Part shown: positions 51,490 to 61,590 of the stretch, one piece after another
Numbering within the stretch: the stretch's first letter is position 1
How the letters are laid out: the number at the start of each line of letters is the position of its first letter
Assembly (NCBI GenBank): GCA_031292625.1
Contig: JARLGU010000065.1
Coordinates: 26,849 to 90,848, forward strand
Reading direction: 5' to 3'
Length of the DNA stretch: 64,000 nt
From: Capsulimonadaceae bacterium
GTDB taxonomy: Bacteria > Armatimonadota > Armatimonadia > Armatimonadales > Capsulimonadaceae
The notes under the pieces: model-generated
Databases searched by the model: none
Told to the model about the DNA's origin: nothing
What the model saw: the letters and a program-made list of their open reading frames with translations, nothing else
Program-made: the position numbers and the translations under genes

Positions 51490-54105
51490 CTACCCGACGA
51501 TATTCACCAGCTTGCCCGGGACGACGATCACCTTCTTGGGCGTCCGGCCACCGAGGAGCTCGGCGACCTTTGGGCTGGCGAGGGCGAGCGCCTCGAGAGT
51601 TTGGTTATCCGCCGTGGCCGGGGCGACCAGCTTGTCGCGCACCTTGCCGTTCACCTGTACGATCAGCGTAATCTCTTCCGCCGCCGCGACCGCCGCGTCG
51701 GCTGTGGGCCAGGTATGGCGGTACAGGAAGCCCTGTTGTCCGATGCCTTCCCAGAGTTCGTCGGCGACGTGCGGAGCGATTGGCGCGAGTAGCTGGATCA
51801 GCGTCTCGATTGCCTCGTCGATTGCCGGCGAGCGCGTTCCGGCGGGCAGGCTATTCGAGACGTCGTAGATCAGGTTCAGCCATTCCATGAGCGCGGCGAT
51901 GGCTGTGTTGAACCGGAAGTTCTCCAGGTCGTCGCCGACCTTCTGGATGGTTTGGTGGGTTTTGCGCCGCAGATCCTTCTCTTTGCCGGTGACGCCGGCG
52001 ACCGACTCGCGCCAACGGATCGAATCGAAGCCGTCGACGTACTGCCCGACGAGCCGCCAGACGCGGGCGAGGAACTTCGAGGAGCCGCGAATGCCATCTT
52101 CGCTCCATTGGACGTTCTCTTCAAACGGGGCGACGAACATTTCGTAGACGCGAAGCGAGTCCGCGCCGTAATTGGCGGCGACTTCATCCGGCGTGACGAC
52201 GTTGCCTTTCGATTTGGACATTTTCGCCCAGCGGTACTCGATCCGGTCGGCGGGATATTGGCCGACTTCATCGTTGCGCAGGGCTTTCCAGTCCTCAATC
52301 GGCTCGTCGTCATCCTCGCCGCTTCCGCTCTCGCCAGCCCCGAGTTTCAGCCCTGGCGTATATGCCAGCACCGTGCCCTGGTTGCGCAGTTGCTTGAACG
52401 GCTCGTCGAAGCCGAGCAGGCCGGCATCATGCAGCGCCTTGGTCCAGAAACGCGAATACAGCAGGTGCATGACCGCATGCTCCTTGCCGCCGACATACAT
52501 GTCGACGGGGAGCCAGTAGTCCACCGCCTCGCGCGACCAGCCTTCGTTCTCGTTGGTTGGATCGGCGAAGCGCAGGAAGTACCACGATGAACACGCGAAA
52601 CCGCCCATCGTGTCGGTTTCGCGCCTTGCCGGACCGCCGCAAATGGGGCAGGTCGTATTTACGAACTCGGGGATCGTCGCGAGCGGCGATTCGCCGGTGC
52701 CGGATGGCTGGTAGTTCGCGACATCGGGAAGCTTGACGGGAAGCTGATCGTCGGGGACGGGGACCTCGCCGTGCTCGGGACAGTGGATAATCGGGATTGG
52801 GGCGCCCCAGTAGCGCTGGCGTGAAATCAGCCAATCGCGTAGTTTGAACCGGACAACGCCGGTTCCCAGGCCTTTTTCTTCGAGGTGTCGAACGACTTTC
52901 CCAACCGTTTCGTAATTGTCCGGCTCGCCGGCAAACGGTCCGATCACCGCGCTGCCGCCGCCGATCGTCGCCTCGGTCATCTGGTCGCCAGGGATGTTCT
53001 CGCCGGGGCGCTGATAGACGGGGACGATTGGCAGGCCGAACTTGCGTGCGAAATCGAAGTCGCGCTGATCGTGAGCGGGGACGGCCATAATCGCGCCGGT
53101 GCCGTAGCCCATCATGACGTAATCCGCGATCCAGATCGGGACGCGCTCGCCGTTCACCGGATTGGTCGCGTAGGCCCCCGTCCAGACGCCGGTCTTTTCC
53201 TTGCCTTCGGCTGCGCGGTCGATCTCAGACGTTTTCGCGGCGCGTGCGACATAGGCGGCAACCGCGTCGCGCTGAGCGGCAGTCGTGATCCTCTCGACGA
53301 TCGGGTGCTCGGGAGCGACCACCATGAACGTTGCGCCCCAGAGCGTATCCGGCCGCGTCGTGAAGACGCGCAGCTTGTCCGACTCGCCCTCGACCGCGAA
53401 ATCGACTTCGGCGCCCTCGCTGCGGCCGATCCAGTTGCGCTGCATCGCCTTGACGCCCTCGGGCCAATCGATGTCGTCGAGCCCGGAAAGCAACCGGTCC
53501 GCGTAGGCGGTGACCTTAAAGAACCACTGCGGCATCTGCCGCTTCTCGACGACCGTATCGCAGCGCCAGCAGCGGCCGTTGACCACCTCTTCGTTGGCGA
53601 GCACGGTCTTGTCCACCGGGCACCAGTTCACCGGGGCATTCGACCGGTAGGCGAGCCCTCGCTTGTAGAGAAGAAGGAAGATCCACTGCGTCCACCGGTA
53701 GTATCCAGGGTCGCTCGAGTTGATCTCGCGGTCCCAATCGTACGAGAGACCGACGACGTCGAGCTGATTGCGGTAGTTTTTGGCATACTCGCGCACCATC
53801 TCGCGCGGATTCCGCTGCCGCTTGATCGCCTCGTTCTCGGCAGGTTGGCCAAACGCATCCCAGCCCATTGGGTGGAGCACGTTAAACCCGCGCATTGCCT
53901 TGTAACGGGCAAATACGTCGAGAGGGACATAATTCTTGAAGTGACCGACCGAAAGGCCGGAGCCGCTGGGGTAGGGAAAGAATACCAGGCCGTAGAATTT
54001 TGGTTTGCCGGGATCGGGGACGGCGCGGAAGAGCTTCGCCTCTCGCCAGCGCTTTTGCCACTTCTTTTCGATTTCGGCAAAATTGTAGCGCTCGTTTAGC
54101 GTCAT
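51490..54105 (-). CDS. leuS: Leucyl-tRNA synthetase
   Basis: An 871-residue class I synthetase. The HIGH-equivalent SVGHFKNYVPLDVFARYKAM lies near residue 52, the editing domain is present (about 220-420), the zinc-like CPICGG lies near 490, and KMSKSKGNVVTPDE near 620-630. It charges tRNA-Leu. Length and order match bacterial LeuRS. It stands alone on the minus strand, divergent from the LacI gene. Confidence 0.98.
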   Translation of the reverse strand: MTLNERYNFAEIEKKWQKRWREAKLFRAVPDPGKPKFYGLVFFPYPSGSGLSVGHFKNYVPLDVFARYKAMRGFNVLHPMGWDAFGQPAENEAIKRQRNPREMVREYAKNYRNQLDVVGLSYDWDREINSSDPGYYRWTQWIFLLLYKRGLAYRSNAPVNWCPVDKTVLANEEVVNGRCWRCDTVVEKRQMPQWFFKVTAYADRLLSGLDDIDWPEGVKAMQRNWIGRSEGAEVDFAVEGESDKLRVFTTRPDTLWGATFMVVAPEHPIVERITTAAQRDAVAAYVARAAKTSEIDRAAEGKEKTGVWTGAYATNPVNGERVPIWIADYVMMGYGTGAIMAVPAHDQRDFDFARKFGLPIVPVYQRPGENIPGDQMTEATIGGGSAVIGPFAGEPDNYETVGKVVRHLEEKGLGTGVVRFKLRDWLISRQRYWGAPIPIIHCPEHGEVPVPDDQLPVKLPDVANYQPSGTGESPLATIPEFVNTTCPICGGPARRETDTMGGFACSSWYFLRFADPTNENEGWSREAVDYWLPVDMYVGGKEHAVMHLLYSRFWTKALHDAGLLGFDEPFKQLRNQGTVLAYTPGLKLGAGESGSGEDDDEPIEDWKALRNDEVGQYPADRIEYRWAKMSKSKGNVVTPDEVAANYGADSLRVYEMFVAPFEENVQWSEDGIRGSSKFLARVWRLVGQYVDGFDSIRWRESVAGVTGKEKDLRRKTHQTIQKVGDDLENFRFNTAIAALMEWLNLIYDVSNSLPAGTRSPAIDEAIETLIQLLAPIAPHVADELWEGIGQQGFLYRHTWPTADAAVAAAEEITLIVQVNGKVRDKLVAPATADNQTLEALALASPKVAELLGGRTPKKVIVVPGKLVNIVG

Positions 54106-54225
54106 GGCACATCATTATAGCGTACCGGCGAACGCGGCGTCAAGCACGGCCGGTGCGTACGTGCAGACATTAAGATGAATTCGGCTCAAAGACCGTGGGG
54201 ACCCGAAGCGTCCTGAAATCGGTAC

Positions 54226-54254
54226 TTGACAGCAGATTGGTCGAGTGATATACT
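54226..54254 (+). promoter_or_regulatory. Sigma-70 promoter of the lacI-type gene
   Basis: TTGACA (54226-54231), a 17-base spacer, and TATACT (54249-54254) make an almost ideal vegetative promoter. Transcription should start near 54261. The left operator arm overlaps the -10 element. Confidence 0.85.
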
Positions 54255-54310
54255 TAAGTTGATAAGTAGACAGAATATTCGTTCATTGTGGCGCACTTAT
54301 CAACTTAAGT
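54252..54310. promoter_or_regulatory. Paired 16-bp operators (inverted)
   Basis: ACTTAAGTTGATAAGT (54252-54267) and its exact reverse complement (54295-54310) are separated by 27 bases. Each arm is itself a pseudo-palindrome, ACTTA-N6-TAAGT, as expected of a LacI-family dimer site. The left arm overlaps the -10, and the right arm ends four bases before the LacI ATG, so binding would block both transcription and elongation. No ribosome-binding site fits between the right arm and the ATG. Confidence 0.8.
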
Positions 54311-54314
54311 TACT

Positions 54315-55361
54315 ATGAGAAAGACATCAACGAGGGATATCGCGAACTTGGCGGGGGTTTCGCAGGCGACTGTGTCCTACGTCCTGAACGGACGGCAGGA
54401 TCAATCTATCTCGGACCAAACCCGGCGGCGCGTGCTCGATGCCGCAACGCGGCTTCGCTACCGGCCCAACCGGCTCGCGTCCGGATTCTTCGGCGGTCGC
54501 AGCAGCATGATCGGCGTCGTCTTTCCCTGCGTGGACAGCAGCTTCTTTGGACGCTTATTATTTGGGATCCAAGAAGTCTGCCTCGAATACGATTCCGTCT
54601 CGATCCTCTCGTTTACGCAGACCGATCCGCAACAAGAGCAGCGCGCCGTCGACCAGATGCTGGAACATCGCGTCGATGGCCTCTTGATGGTTTCAGGCGT
54701 CTACACTGGCATGTGGTTCGACGATGTCCGCACCGAGAGCATTCCGTGCGTGCTCCTCGATGACCGGACACACGCGGCAACCTACGACGTGGTCGCAAGC
54801 GATGATGTCGCGGGCGCAAAGAATGCGGTCGAATATCTGATCGGCCTTGGGCACCGGCGAATCGGCATGCTTGGCTACAATTCCCCCTTGACCCCGGTCC
54901 GCGACCGGCGCATCGGCTACGAGGCGGCCTTGCGCGAGGCTGGTCTCGAAGTCGAACCTGGCATCTATCTTGAATGCGAGTGGGACGAAACGCCTGAGGG
55001 CTACGGTACCCTGTTGTTCGACTTGATCGATCGGTATGCGCCGACGGCATTTTTCGCGGCGACGGACTATCACGCCCACGATTTCATTAAAGCCGTGCAT
55101 CAGCGGGGCTTGAGGGTGCCGGAAGATTTCTCCGTGATCGGATACTCCGATACGGAGCTTGGCACGGGGCTGAATCTGAGCACCGTGCGACAGGATGCGG
55201 TCGCGATGGGCAGCACGGCGGCTACGCGCCTCTTCGAGCGTATCGCATCGCAGGATCGCGAGCGGTGCGAAATTCTGATGCCCACGGAATTGGTCGTGCG
55301 CGGGTCATGCTGTTCGCCGCAAGCAAAGGGCGTTCTCGCGGGAGTAGGAGGAAAACAATGA
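54315..55361 (+). CDS. LacI family transcriptional regulator
   Basis: The 348-residue repressor has an N-terminal helix-turn-helix and hinge ([34 protein letters not shown]) and a periplasmic-binding-like sensor (about 65-335: [55 protein letters not shown]). It likely represses its own operon through the paired operators before it. Its stop overlaps the prepilin-like start as ATGA. Ligand unknown; a sugar is likely, given the GH42-like gene downstream. Confidence 0.94.
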   Translation: MRKTSTRDIANLAGVSQATVSYVLNGRQDQSISDQTRRRVLDAATRLRYRPNRLASGFFGGRSSMIGVVFPCVDSSFFGRLLFGIQEVCLEYDSVSILSFTQTDPQQEQRAVDQMLEHRVDGLLMVSGVYTGMWFDDVRTESIPCVLLDDRTHAATYDVVASDDVAGAKNAVEYLIGLGHRRIGMLGYNSPLTPVRDRRIGYEAALREAGLEVEPGIYLECEWDETPEGYGTLLFDLIDRYAPTAFFAATDYHAHDFIKAVHQRGLRVPEDFSVIGYSDTELGTGLNLSTVRQDAVAMGSTAATRLFERIASQDRERCEILMPTELVVRGSCCSPQAKGVLAGVGGKQ

Positions 55362-56188
55362 AGCGGTTACGCAAAAGTGCCTTTACACTGATTGAGCTTC
55401 TCGTTGTTATAGCTATTATCACTATATTGGCGGCAATATTGTTTCCCGTCTTCGCGCAAGCTCGGGAAAAAGCGCGAGCGTCCGCCTGCCTGTCGAACCT
55501 CAAGCAGATCGGCCTTGCCGTGCAGCAGTACGTACAAGACTATGACGAGACTTACCCCAACGGCACGGACAATTACATTGGCCGCCCTATGGGCTGGGCC
55601 GGGCAAGTCTATCCTTACGTCAAAACCGCGGCGGTCTACGTTTGCCCCGATGATGCCGAGGATGGCGTACTCTGTTCGTACGGTTATAATTCCGATTTTG
55701 CATCCTTTACGAGCGGGCAAGGCGGCGTGACGGGAAGTCTCCAGGTGGGCAAGCAGCTTTCCCAGTTAAACATGCCGGCTAAGACCGTTATGCTCTGCGA
55801 GATATCGGGCAGCGTTGCGAATGCCGCAAAAGGTTATACATCGATCGCCAACGATAATTGCGACAACGCCTGGCAATCATGTTCCCCCGATGCGCGCGGT
55901 TGGTACAGCGGGAGCTACGCCACGGGCGTGCTTCGCAACAGCAACGTCGTATTTTCCGCCGCTAGCCTCGTGAGCGACTTCAATCCGGCGTCGGGACGCC
56001 ACCAGAACGGGTCGAATTATCTTATGGCCGACTTCCACGCCAAATTTTTGCCCGGCACTCTCGTCGATGGCGGACAGCCAGCGTCGTCGCCGGGATGGTG
56101 CTGCCCGGTGAATACTGGTCCGAGCACCCAAAGCTCTGCATCTGGAACGGACTGCACGGCAATCGCGGCCACGTGGAGCCCTACTTAG
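55358..56188 (+). CDS. Prepilin-like protein with type II/IV N-methylation signal (DUF1559-like)
   Basis: 276 residues: a short basic leader, then [20 protein letters not shown], the prepilin cleavage/methylation segment with Glu at position +5, then the DUF1559-like mature part ([19 protein letters not shown]) and [19 protein letters not shown] near the C-terminus, a variant of the H-X9-DG motif seen in planctomycete/armatimonad proteins. AGGAGG is upstream and the ATG overlaps the lacI stop. Exported by a type II-like apparatus; actual role unknown. It couples regulator and surface protein in one transcript. Confidence 0.85.
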   Translation: MKRLRKSAFTLIELLVVIAIITILAAILFPVFAQAREKARASACLSNLKQIGLAVQQYVQDYDETYPNGTDNYIGRPMGWAGQVYPYVKTAAVYVCPDDAEDGVLCSYGYNSDFASFTSGQGGVTGSLQVGKQLSQLNMPAKTVMLCEISGSVANAAKGYTSIANDNCDNAWQSCSPDARGWYSGSYATGVLRNSNVVFSAASLVSDFNPASGRHQNGSNYLMADFHAKFLPGTLVDGGQPASSPGWCCPVNTGPSTQSSASGTDCTAIAATWSPT

Positions 56189-56224
56189 CTTGCTTCACAA
56201 TCGAAATTTCATCGGAGAAACAAC

Positions 56225-59200
56225 GTGACGATTATGTCTCACAAACGGTCGCGCCAACGCGGCCTCGCCGTCGCGGCCATCCTTTGCGGCCTCGGATGTG
56301 TCGCGCAGGCATCCCCGGTCAACCTGGTAACCAATGCGAGCTTCGATATTCCGCTGCGCTACAACGGAACGACGCTGCGCCAGATCTCAGCGCCCGATGT
56401 CGCGTATCTATCGTCGACGGTTGCGCGGCGTCGCGCGTGGACCCCGTTGCCGGCGCAGGGTTGGTTTGCCGAGGGCGACACTGCCGATGGCATCTCGGTG
56501 GTCGATGGCGAGGCGCATACGGGATTACGCTGCCTGCGCGCGAGCGCTGACGCCGGCGTCGCGCGGTCCGCGATCTCGTCGTTCGAGGCGCGCGTCGAGC
56601 CCGGTCCGGTCATGTTGACCGCGTGGGTGAAGACAAAGGCGGCGAAAGGCTCGCTCGGCCTAGATCTCGTGAACGGTTGGCAGCAAGTGACGCAGAAGAG
56701 TGCCGCCGTTCGCCAGAGCGTGGAATTGCCCGCTGATTCGGGCGGTTGGACGCAAATCAAGTTGATCGCGCAAGCGCCGCAGGCGATGAATTGTCTCCTG
56801 CGCCTGAGCGTTTCCTCGGGGATCGCCTGGCTCGACGATGTGCAGATCGTGCAGACGACCGTCGAAGAGCCGTTTAATGTTCGTCCCTGTGAATGGTTGC
56901 GGTTGCGGCTGGCCGGTTTCGACGAGGAGAGCCTTCCGCAGATTCGCGCCGGGAGCGCGAACGCGGTCGATCTGCTTCTTTCCAGCGAATCGCGCGTGCC
57001 GCTAACCGGAAAGGCGTCCGTCTGGTTCGGTCCCTGGAATGCGCCGAAGAAGACTCTGCTTGCGACCTTTGACTCCGCTCTTTTAAAGCCGGACGTTCCG
57101 CAAAAGGTTCACGTGCCGATCGGGGCCGCCGCCGCCGGGGCCTACGTATTCACGGTCGCGCTGGAACAGGGCGACGAAGCAGTCCTGGACGGCGCGAACG
57201 AGTTTCATCCGCTTGCCTTAAGCGGCGGCGTCGTGTCGAACGGCTGCGTCTCCTCGCGCTGCGCCCTGCGTTTGGCGATCGCGCCTTCCACGCGGCCGCA
57301 AGACATTTTTGGCGTCGCCAACGGGATGCTCGGTACGGGGAAAGGAAGTTGGTTTGGCGGGCTCGATCCGCAAGAGTTCCTCGATGCCTCGCAGATCGGC
57401 GTTCGCTGTGCCCGCAACGGCTACTGCGACGATTACGGCTACGAGGCGGCAATGGGCGGGATGAGCTTTCACGTTATGGATGTAACCGGCGTGCCTGGGC
57501 TCGGCGGCTTCATCGACGAAATCGGCAAGGATGGCGACCTAACCAGCGTCAACCCCGCGTATCCCGATGAGCTGGACGTGACCAGTCCTGGCGGCCTTGC
57601 GCGGCTGACGGCGAGAGCTCGCGCGATGGGGCGCTATTTCGCGGATCGGCCGTTGATCGCATCGTATCAGATGGCCAACGAATCGCCGCAGATCAACCGC
57701 GGTCACCTCTGCCCGTCGCCCGCCGCCGATGCCGCGTTTCGGGAATGGTGCCGCAAGCGTTACATTACGATCGACCACGCGAACGCGCTCTGGAACACGC
57801 ATTATGCGAGCTGGAACGAGGTCGAGCAGATCGTCTCCGCGCGATTCCTCGATGAGGTCAAGGCGCAACCCAAGCTGACCGGAGCGGCGGCGATCGATTG
57901 GACCGCGAGCACTGGGCGCCTCTCCGGCGACGTGCTCAAGCGCATGAATGCGAACCCCGGCCTTGCGATGGATTGGCTTCGCTGGCGAACGGCCGTGACG
58001 CTGAACGCCTATCAGACGTTTCACGACGCCGCAAAGAAGATTTCGCCGTCGACATTGATCAGCACGAACCTTTGCTGGCCGGACTTTTACCCGCAAATGG
58101 TTATGCCGTTCGATCGCGCGATGGATGTCACCATGCTCGATGTCCAGTACATCTCGGGCTTGCCGCGCGCTCTTGGCACGTCGTACGAAATGATCGATGC
58201 GATCGAGATGGCGGAATCCTGCGCCCCCGGAAAGCCTGTTTGGGGAATCGAGACATACTACCAGCCGCAATGGCCGGCCGAGGTCCTCGCCCTGCAAAAC
58301 TGGGGTCTGCTTGCGCACGGGATGAGCAACAACCTCGTTTTCGGCTGGAAGCCGTATTCCGATGCCGGGGCCGTCAAGGGAATAAGGGCCTGGGAAAAAT
58401 CCAATGCCCCGCCCATGTGGTTCATCATCGACAACGATGGTGCGAAGCTGCCTGGCTACGTTGCCTACAAGCGCTCCCTCGAAGAAATCCGTGCCTACCA
58501 TGAGCGATACAACGGCTTCTCGATTCGCCGTGCGCCAACGGATACCGCTTTCTACGTTTCGCCCGATACCGCGCATTACGCCGGCATGGAGACTGGAAAT
58601 ATGCCGTGGAATTCAAGTTGGCAACGAACGCGCAACAACCTGATCTTTCTCCTGAGGATGCACGGTGTCGCCGTGGACTACGTCGACGACGAAACGTTGC
58701 CCGGCATGCCGGGCAAGTATCGCAAGATCGTCGTGCCCGCGGCGTATATCCTGAGCCAGTCCGCCGCGAGCCGCATTGCCAGCTTCGCCAAGCACGGCGG
58801 CACGGTTATTCTGGCTGGCGCGTCGGGTCTGCGCGATCCCTGGTTGCGGCCGTATTCGACGACTGGCGGCGAGGCATGGGCGGACCTTGGTTGGAGCGCG
58901 CCGAATTTCTCAACGGGCTATGCGCCGGTCTCGTTTGAGCCTTCGCCTGTCGCAGCGTCGTCGTCCGCGGCTGCTCAGGCGATCACGGCAGGCAAAGAGT
59001 TTCGAGGCGAGAACTTCGGACGGATTGCCGGGGCCGGTCCGATCGCCGATGCCGCTGGGAATACGATCGGCTGGCAGCGGCCGTGGGGAGCCGGGAAGCT
59101 GATCGCGTATGGCGTTTTCCCGGACACCTATAGCGGCGATCCTCACGCATCAAAGAATCTGCACGCCTATGTCGCCGATCTGATCCGGCGCGGCGATCTC

Positions 59201-59503
59201 AAGGCGTCTGCCCGCTTCGTTTCGGGGGATGGTTGGGTCGCGGGAGCGCCAGGAACCGGTTCGCCGGTTGTCGAGGTCGTGGTCCGCCGGAAGAGCGACC
59301 GCGAGCAATTCCTGTACTGTCTCAATCAGGGAGGCTCCGGCGGCGGGATCGTGGAGGCAGCGCTCGCGCCAGGTCGCTGGACGGCGACGGACATCCTCAC
59401 CGGCGCGCGCGTCAAGGGCGCCCGGATGGACAAGGGAACGTGGAGCGCGCCTCTCTCGTTTGGGCCGTTCGGATACACGATCATCCGTCTTGCGCGCGAG
59501 TAA
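56225..59503 (+). CDS. Secreted GH42-like glycoside hydrolase
   Basis: About 1090 residues: signal peptide (GLAVAAILCGLGCVAQA), an N-terminal carbohydrate-binding-like beta region (about 30-220), then a clan GH-A TIM barrel (about 370-740) resembling GH42 beta-galactosidases, with AFREWCRKRYITIDHANALW and LARLTARARAMGRYF. QMANES (Glu486) is the likely acid/base and GIETYYQP (Glu676) the likely nucleophile. A GH42-type trimerisation-like domain follows. Start codon could be GTG 56225 or ATG 56234. It follows the prepilin-like gene by 36 bases. Exact substrate unknown. Confidence 0.7.
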   Translation: MTIMSHKRSRQRGLAVAAILCGLGCVAQASPVNLVTNASFDIPLRYNGTTLRQISAPDVAYLSSTVARRRAWTPLPAQGWFAEGDTADGISVVDGEAHTGLRCLRASADAGVARSAISSFEARVEPGPVMLTAWVKTKAAKGSLGLDLVNGWQQVTQKSAAVRQSVELPADSGGWTQIKLIAQAPQAMNCLLRLSVSSGIAWLDDVQIVQTTVEEPFNVRPCEWLRLRLAGFDEESLPQIRAGSANAVDLLLSSESRVPLTGKASVWFGPWNAPKKTLLATFDSALLKPDVPQKVHVPIGAAAAGAYVFTVALEQGDEAVLDGANEFHPLALSGGVVSNGCVSSRCALRLAIAPSTRPQDIFGVANGMLGTGKGSWFGGLDPQEFLDASQIGVRCARNGYCDDYGYEAAMGGMSFHVMDVTGVPGLGGFIDEIGKDGDLTSVNPAYPDELDVTSPGGLARLTARARAMGRYFADRPLIASYQMANESPQINRGHLCPSPAADAAFREWCRKRYITIDHANALWNTHYASWNEVEQIVSARFLDEVKAQPKLTGAAAIDWTASTGRLSGDVLKRMNANPGLAMDWLRWRTAVTLNAYQTFHDAAKKISPSTLISTNLCWPDFYPQMVMPFDRAMDVTMLDVQYISGLPRALGTSYEMIDAIEMAESCAPGKPVWGIETYYQPQWPAEVLALQNWGLLAHGMSNNLVFGWKPYSDAGAVKGIRAWEKSNAPPMWFIIDNDGAKLPGYVAYKRSLEEIRAYHERYNGFSIRRAPTDTAFYVSPDTAHYAGMETGNMPWNSSWQRTRNNLIFLLRMHGVAVDYVDDETLPGMPGKYRKIVVPAAYILSQSAASRIASFAKHGGTVILAGASGLRDPWLRPYSTTGGEAWADLGWSAPNFSTGYAPVSFEPSPVAASSSAAAQAITAGKEFRGENFGRIAGAGPIADAAGNTIGWQRPWGAGKLIAYGVFPDTYSGDPHASKNLHAYVADLIRRGDLKASARFVSGDGWVAGAPGTGSPVVEVVVRRKSDREQFLYCLNQGGSGGGIVEAALAPGRWTATDILTGARVKGARMDKGTWSAPLSFGPFGYTIIRLARE

Positions 59504-59550
59504 CCAGCACCGGTGCTTGTTTCGCCGGGGTATAGTCTCGTCACGAGACG

Positions 59551-60384
59551 ATGACAAGCCTTACACTGCCCAATCCGCTAATCGAGGCGCGCAAATGGCT
59601 GCGCGTTTACGGCGTATTCTTCGCTGATGCGCTGGCCTACAAGGCAAATGCGTTCATCTGGCTGATGACCGACGCCGTTCCTGCGTTCATCATGCCGCTG
59701 ATCTGGCTCAGTTCCTACAACGGCAGAACGCATATCCACGGCTACTCGCCGTCGCAGATGGTGATCTACTATATCGCGGTGCTCTTTCTTTCGAGCGTGA
59801 TCGACAGCCATATCATGTGGGACATGGCTAACGACGTCAAGCAGGGCAAGTTCAACATCTACCTCGTCCGGCCGTATTCGTACATGCTGTTTTGCGGGGC
59901 GGCGAATCTCTCGTGGCGGCTGGTGCGCAACCTCCTGTTCATCCCGCTCTTCTTCATCATCCTCGCCGCGTTTCGTCCCTGGGTCCATTTCAATGCCGCC
60001 GAGTACGATTTCGGCTGGCATTTCTGGCTTGCGATCGTCCTCGGGCATTTGCTCTCATTCAGCATTTCGTATGCGCTCGGTCTTGTTGCGCTTTGGGTGA
60101 TCGAGACGCAAAGTTTGTATCACTTCTACTACCTGCCGCTGATCATTTTGAACGGCCAGATCGCCCCGCTTTCATTCTTTCCGAAGGGGCTCCGCGAAGT
60201 TGCCATTTTCCTTCCGTTCAATTATACGCTTGGCTTCCCCGCGCAGATCTTCGTCAAGAGTATTTCGGAGCACGGGATCTATTTCGGCTTCGCGATGCAG
60301 CTTGCCTGGACGGCCATCGCTTTCGCGTGCGCGATCGGCCTCTGGCGCGGCGGCCTGAAACGGTACACGGCATATGGGATCTGA
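59551..60384 (+). CDS. ABC-2 type transporter permease (DUF990-like), first
   Basis: The 277-residue protein has six membrane segments. The pattern FFADALAYKANAFIWLMTDAVPAFIM and DVKQGKFNIYLVRPYSYML, FFPKGLREVAIFLPFNYTLG is typical of the ABC2_membrane_6/DUF990 permeases, which pair with a second permease and an ATPase to export unknown substrates. It is followed after nine bases by a second permease; no ATPase gene is visible in this window. Confidence 0.85.
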   Translation: MTSLTLPNPLIEARKWLRVYGVFFADALAYKANAFIWLMTDAVPAFIMPLIWLSSYNGRTHIHGYSPSQMVIYYIAVLFLSSVIDSHIMWDMANDVKQGKFNIYLVRPYSYMLFCGAANLSWRLVRNLLFIPLFFIILAAFRPWVHFNAAEYDFGWHFWLAIVLGHLLSFSISYALGLVALWVIETQSLYHFYYLPLIILNGQIAPLSFFPKGLREVAIFLPFNYTLGFPAQIFVKSISEHGIYFGFAMQLAWTAIAFACAIGLWRGGLKRYTAYGI

Positions 60385-60393
60385 TGGTCGCTC

Positions 60394-61197
60394 ATGAGAT
60401 ACATTCGGCTCTATGGCGCATTCGTGCGCAACTGCATCCGGCAGGCGGTCGAGTTTCGCGCGAATTTCTTCGCCAACCTCGTCGCCAATTTAGCGTGGAT
60501 GCTCACGCTGCTTATCTTCATCGACATTCTGTTCCGGAATACGCAAAGCGTTGCAGGATGGTCCAAGGCTGAGATGCTCGTCCTGTTCGGGACGTATACG
60601 TCCTTGCGCGGCCTGAGCAACACGCTCTTTTACAACAATCTGTCGCAGCTTCCCAACAGCATTCGCACGGGAACGATGGATTTTATCCTGACGAAGCCGG
60701 TCAATTCGCAGTTCTATGTCTCGCTGCGCTATATCGGCCTCGACGACCTGGGGCAAACGGTCGGCGGACTGTTCGTGGTGGCGTACGGATGGGCCATTTT
60801 GCCGAGCCATCCGCCGGCCGATCCGCTCGTGGCGGCGGCATTTACAGGGATGCTGGCATGCTCGTTGGCGTTGTTCTACTCGTTGACGCTGCTCATGATG
60901 ACGCTCTCGTTCTGGCTTGTGCGCCTAGACAACTTAATGATCCTTGGCGACATGATGTTCAGCATTGCGCGCACCCCGATCGACATCTTTCGCCGGTTTG
61001 GCGGGGGCGTGTTTTTCGTCCTTACGTATATCTTGCCGCTCGCATTTATTGCAGCGCTTCCGGTCAAGATGCTTTTCGGAGCCGTATCGCCGGGGCGCGC
61101 CCTGCTCGAAGCGCTTTTGCTCGCCGCGTTTTTCCTGGCTGCGAGCGCCGCATTCTGGCGCTACGCCACGAGGAGCTATTCGTCCGCCAGCAGCTGA
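60394..61197 (+). CDS. ABC-2 type transporter permease (DUF990-like), second
   Basis: The 267-residue protein has six membrane segments and resembles its neighbour in layout (FVRNCIRQAVEFRANFFANL, then SIRTGTMDFILTKPVNSQFYV, and IFRRFGGGVFFVLTYILPLA). These two probably form a heterodimeric export permease. The ATPase must be encoded elsewhere, or the ATPase of another system is shared. It ends before a 393-base gap. Confidence 0.85.
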   Translation: MRYIRLYGAFVRNCIRQAVEFRANFFANLVANLAWMLTLLIFIDILFRNTQSVAGWSKAEMLVLFGTYTSLRGLSNTLFYNNLSQLPNSIRTGTMDFILTKPVNSQFYVSLRYIGLDDLGQTVGGLFVVAYGWAILPSHPPADPLVAAAFTGMLACSLALFYSLTLLMMTLSFWLVRLDNLMILGDMMFSIARTPIDIFRRFGGGVFFVLTYILPLAFIAALPVKMLFGAVSPGRALLEALLLAAFFLAASAAFWRYATRSYSSASS

Positions 61198-61590
61198 CGG
61201 CCGAGAGCCTCCATGCGCCAGCATTTGTAATGCCGGCCTAAGGCTGTTGCTTGACTCGACCCTTCCTCTCCTCCATCAAGTCCAATCAAAAGCTTCGCGC
61301 CTTGCCGCTCTCCAATCGTAACCTGTTGAGCTCGAACGGCGAACCTTGCCGTCACAACTTGGAGATTGGCTGGTATTTGTCGATTATTGCTCTCCAGTTT
61401 CGACCGAACAGACCCAAAATACACAGTAAACTTACCGAAAATTGACTGAATTAGCCTGTCAATGAAGTTTGGGCAATTCTTGTCAATATCAATTCTCGAC
61501 CTCTCCCGCAAATGCCGTAACTTTCACGGATCGACATCAATTATTAGAATTGCCATGTGCAGCTTGTATCGGGACGTTTGGTAAACAATT
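61198..61590. other. Intergenic region before the invasin-like gene
   Basis: No convincing gene. A minus-strand open frame here (61176-61511) overlaps the permease end and lacks a ribosome-binding site. The last 200 bases are AT-rich and probably hold the promoter of the invasin-like gene. Confidence 0.45.

Noticed and set aside
52885..54099. 404-codon plus-strand frame opposite leuS
   Set aside because: LeuRS motifs are intact on the minus strand; the opposite frame has no protein-family character.
54106..54225. Possible leuS leader T-box
   Set aside because: No specifier stem or T-box (TGGNACC-type) sequence is visible on the minus strand upstream of leuS.
57539..58576. 345-codon minus-strand frame in the GH42-like gene
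   Set aside because: Shadow of a well-supported catalytic domain on the plus strand.
61176..61511. 111-codon minus-strand frame between the permease and invasin-like gene
   Set aside because: It overlaps the permease end, has no ribosome-binding site and no recognisable family; base composition is that of a spacer.
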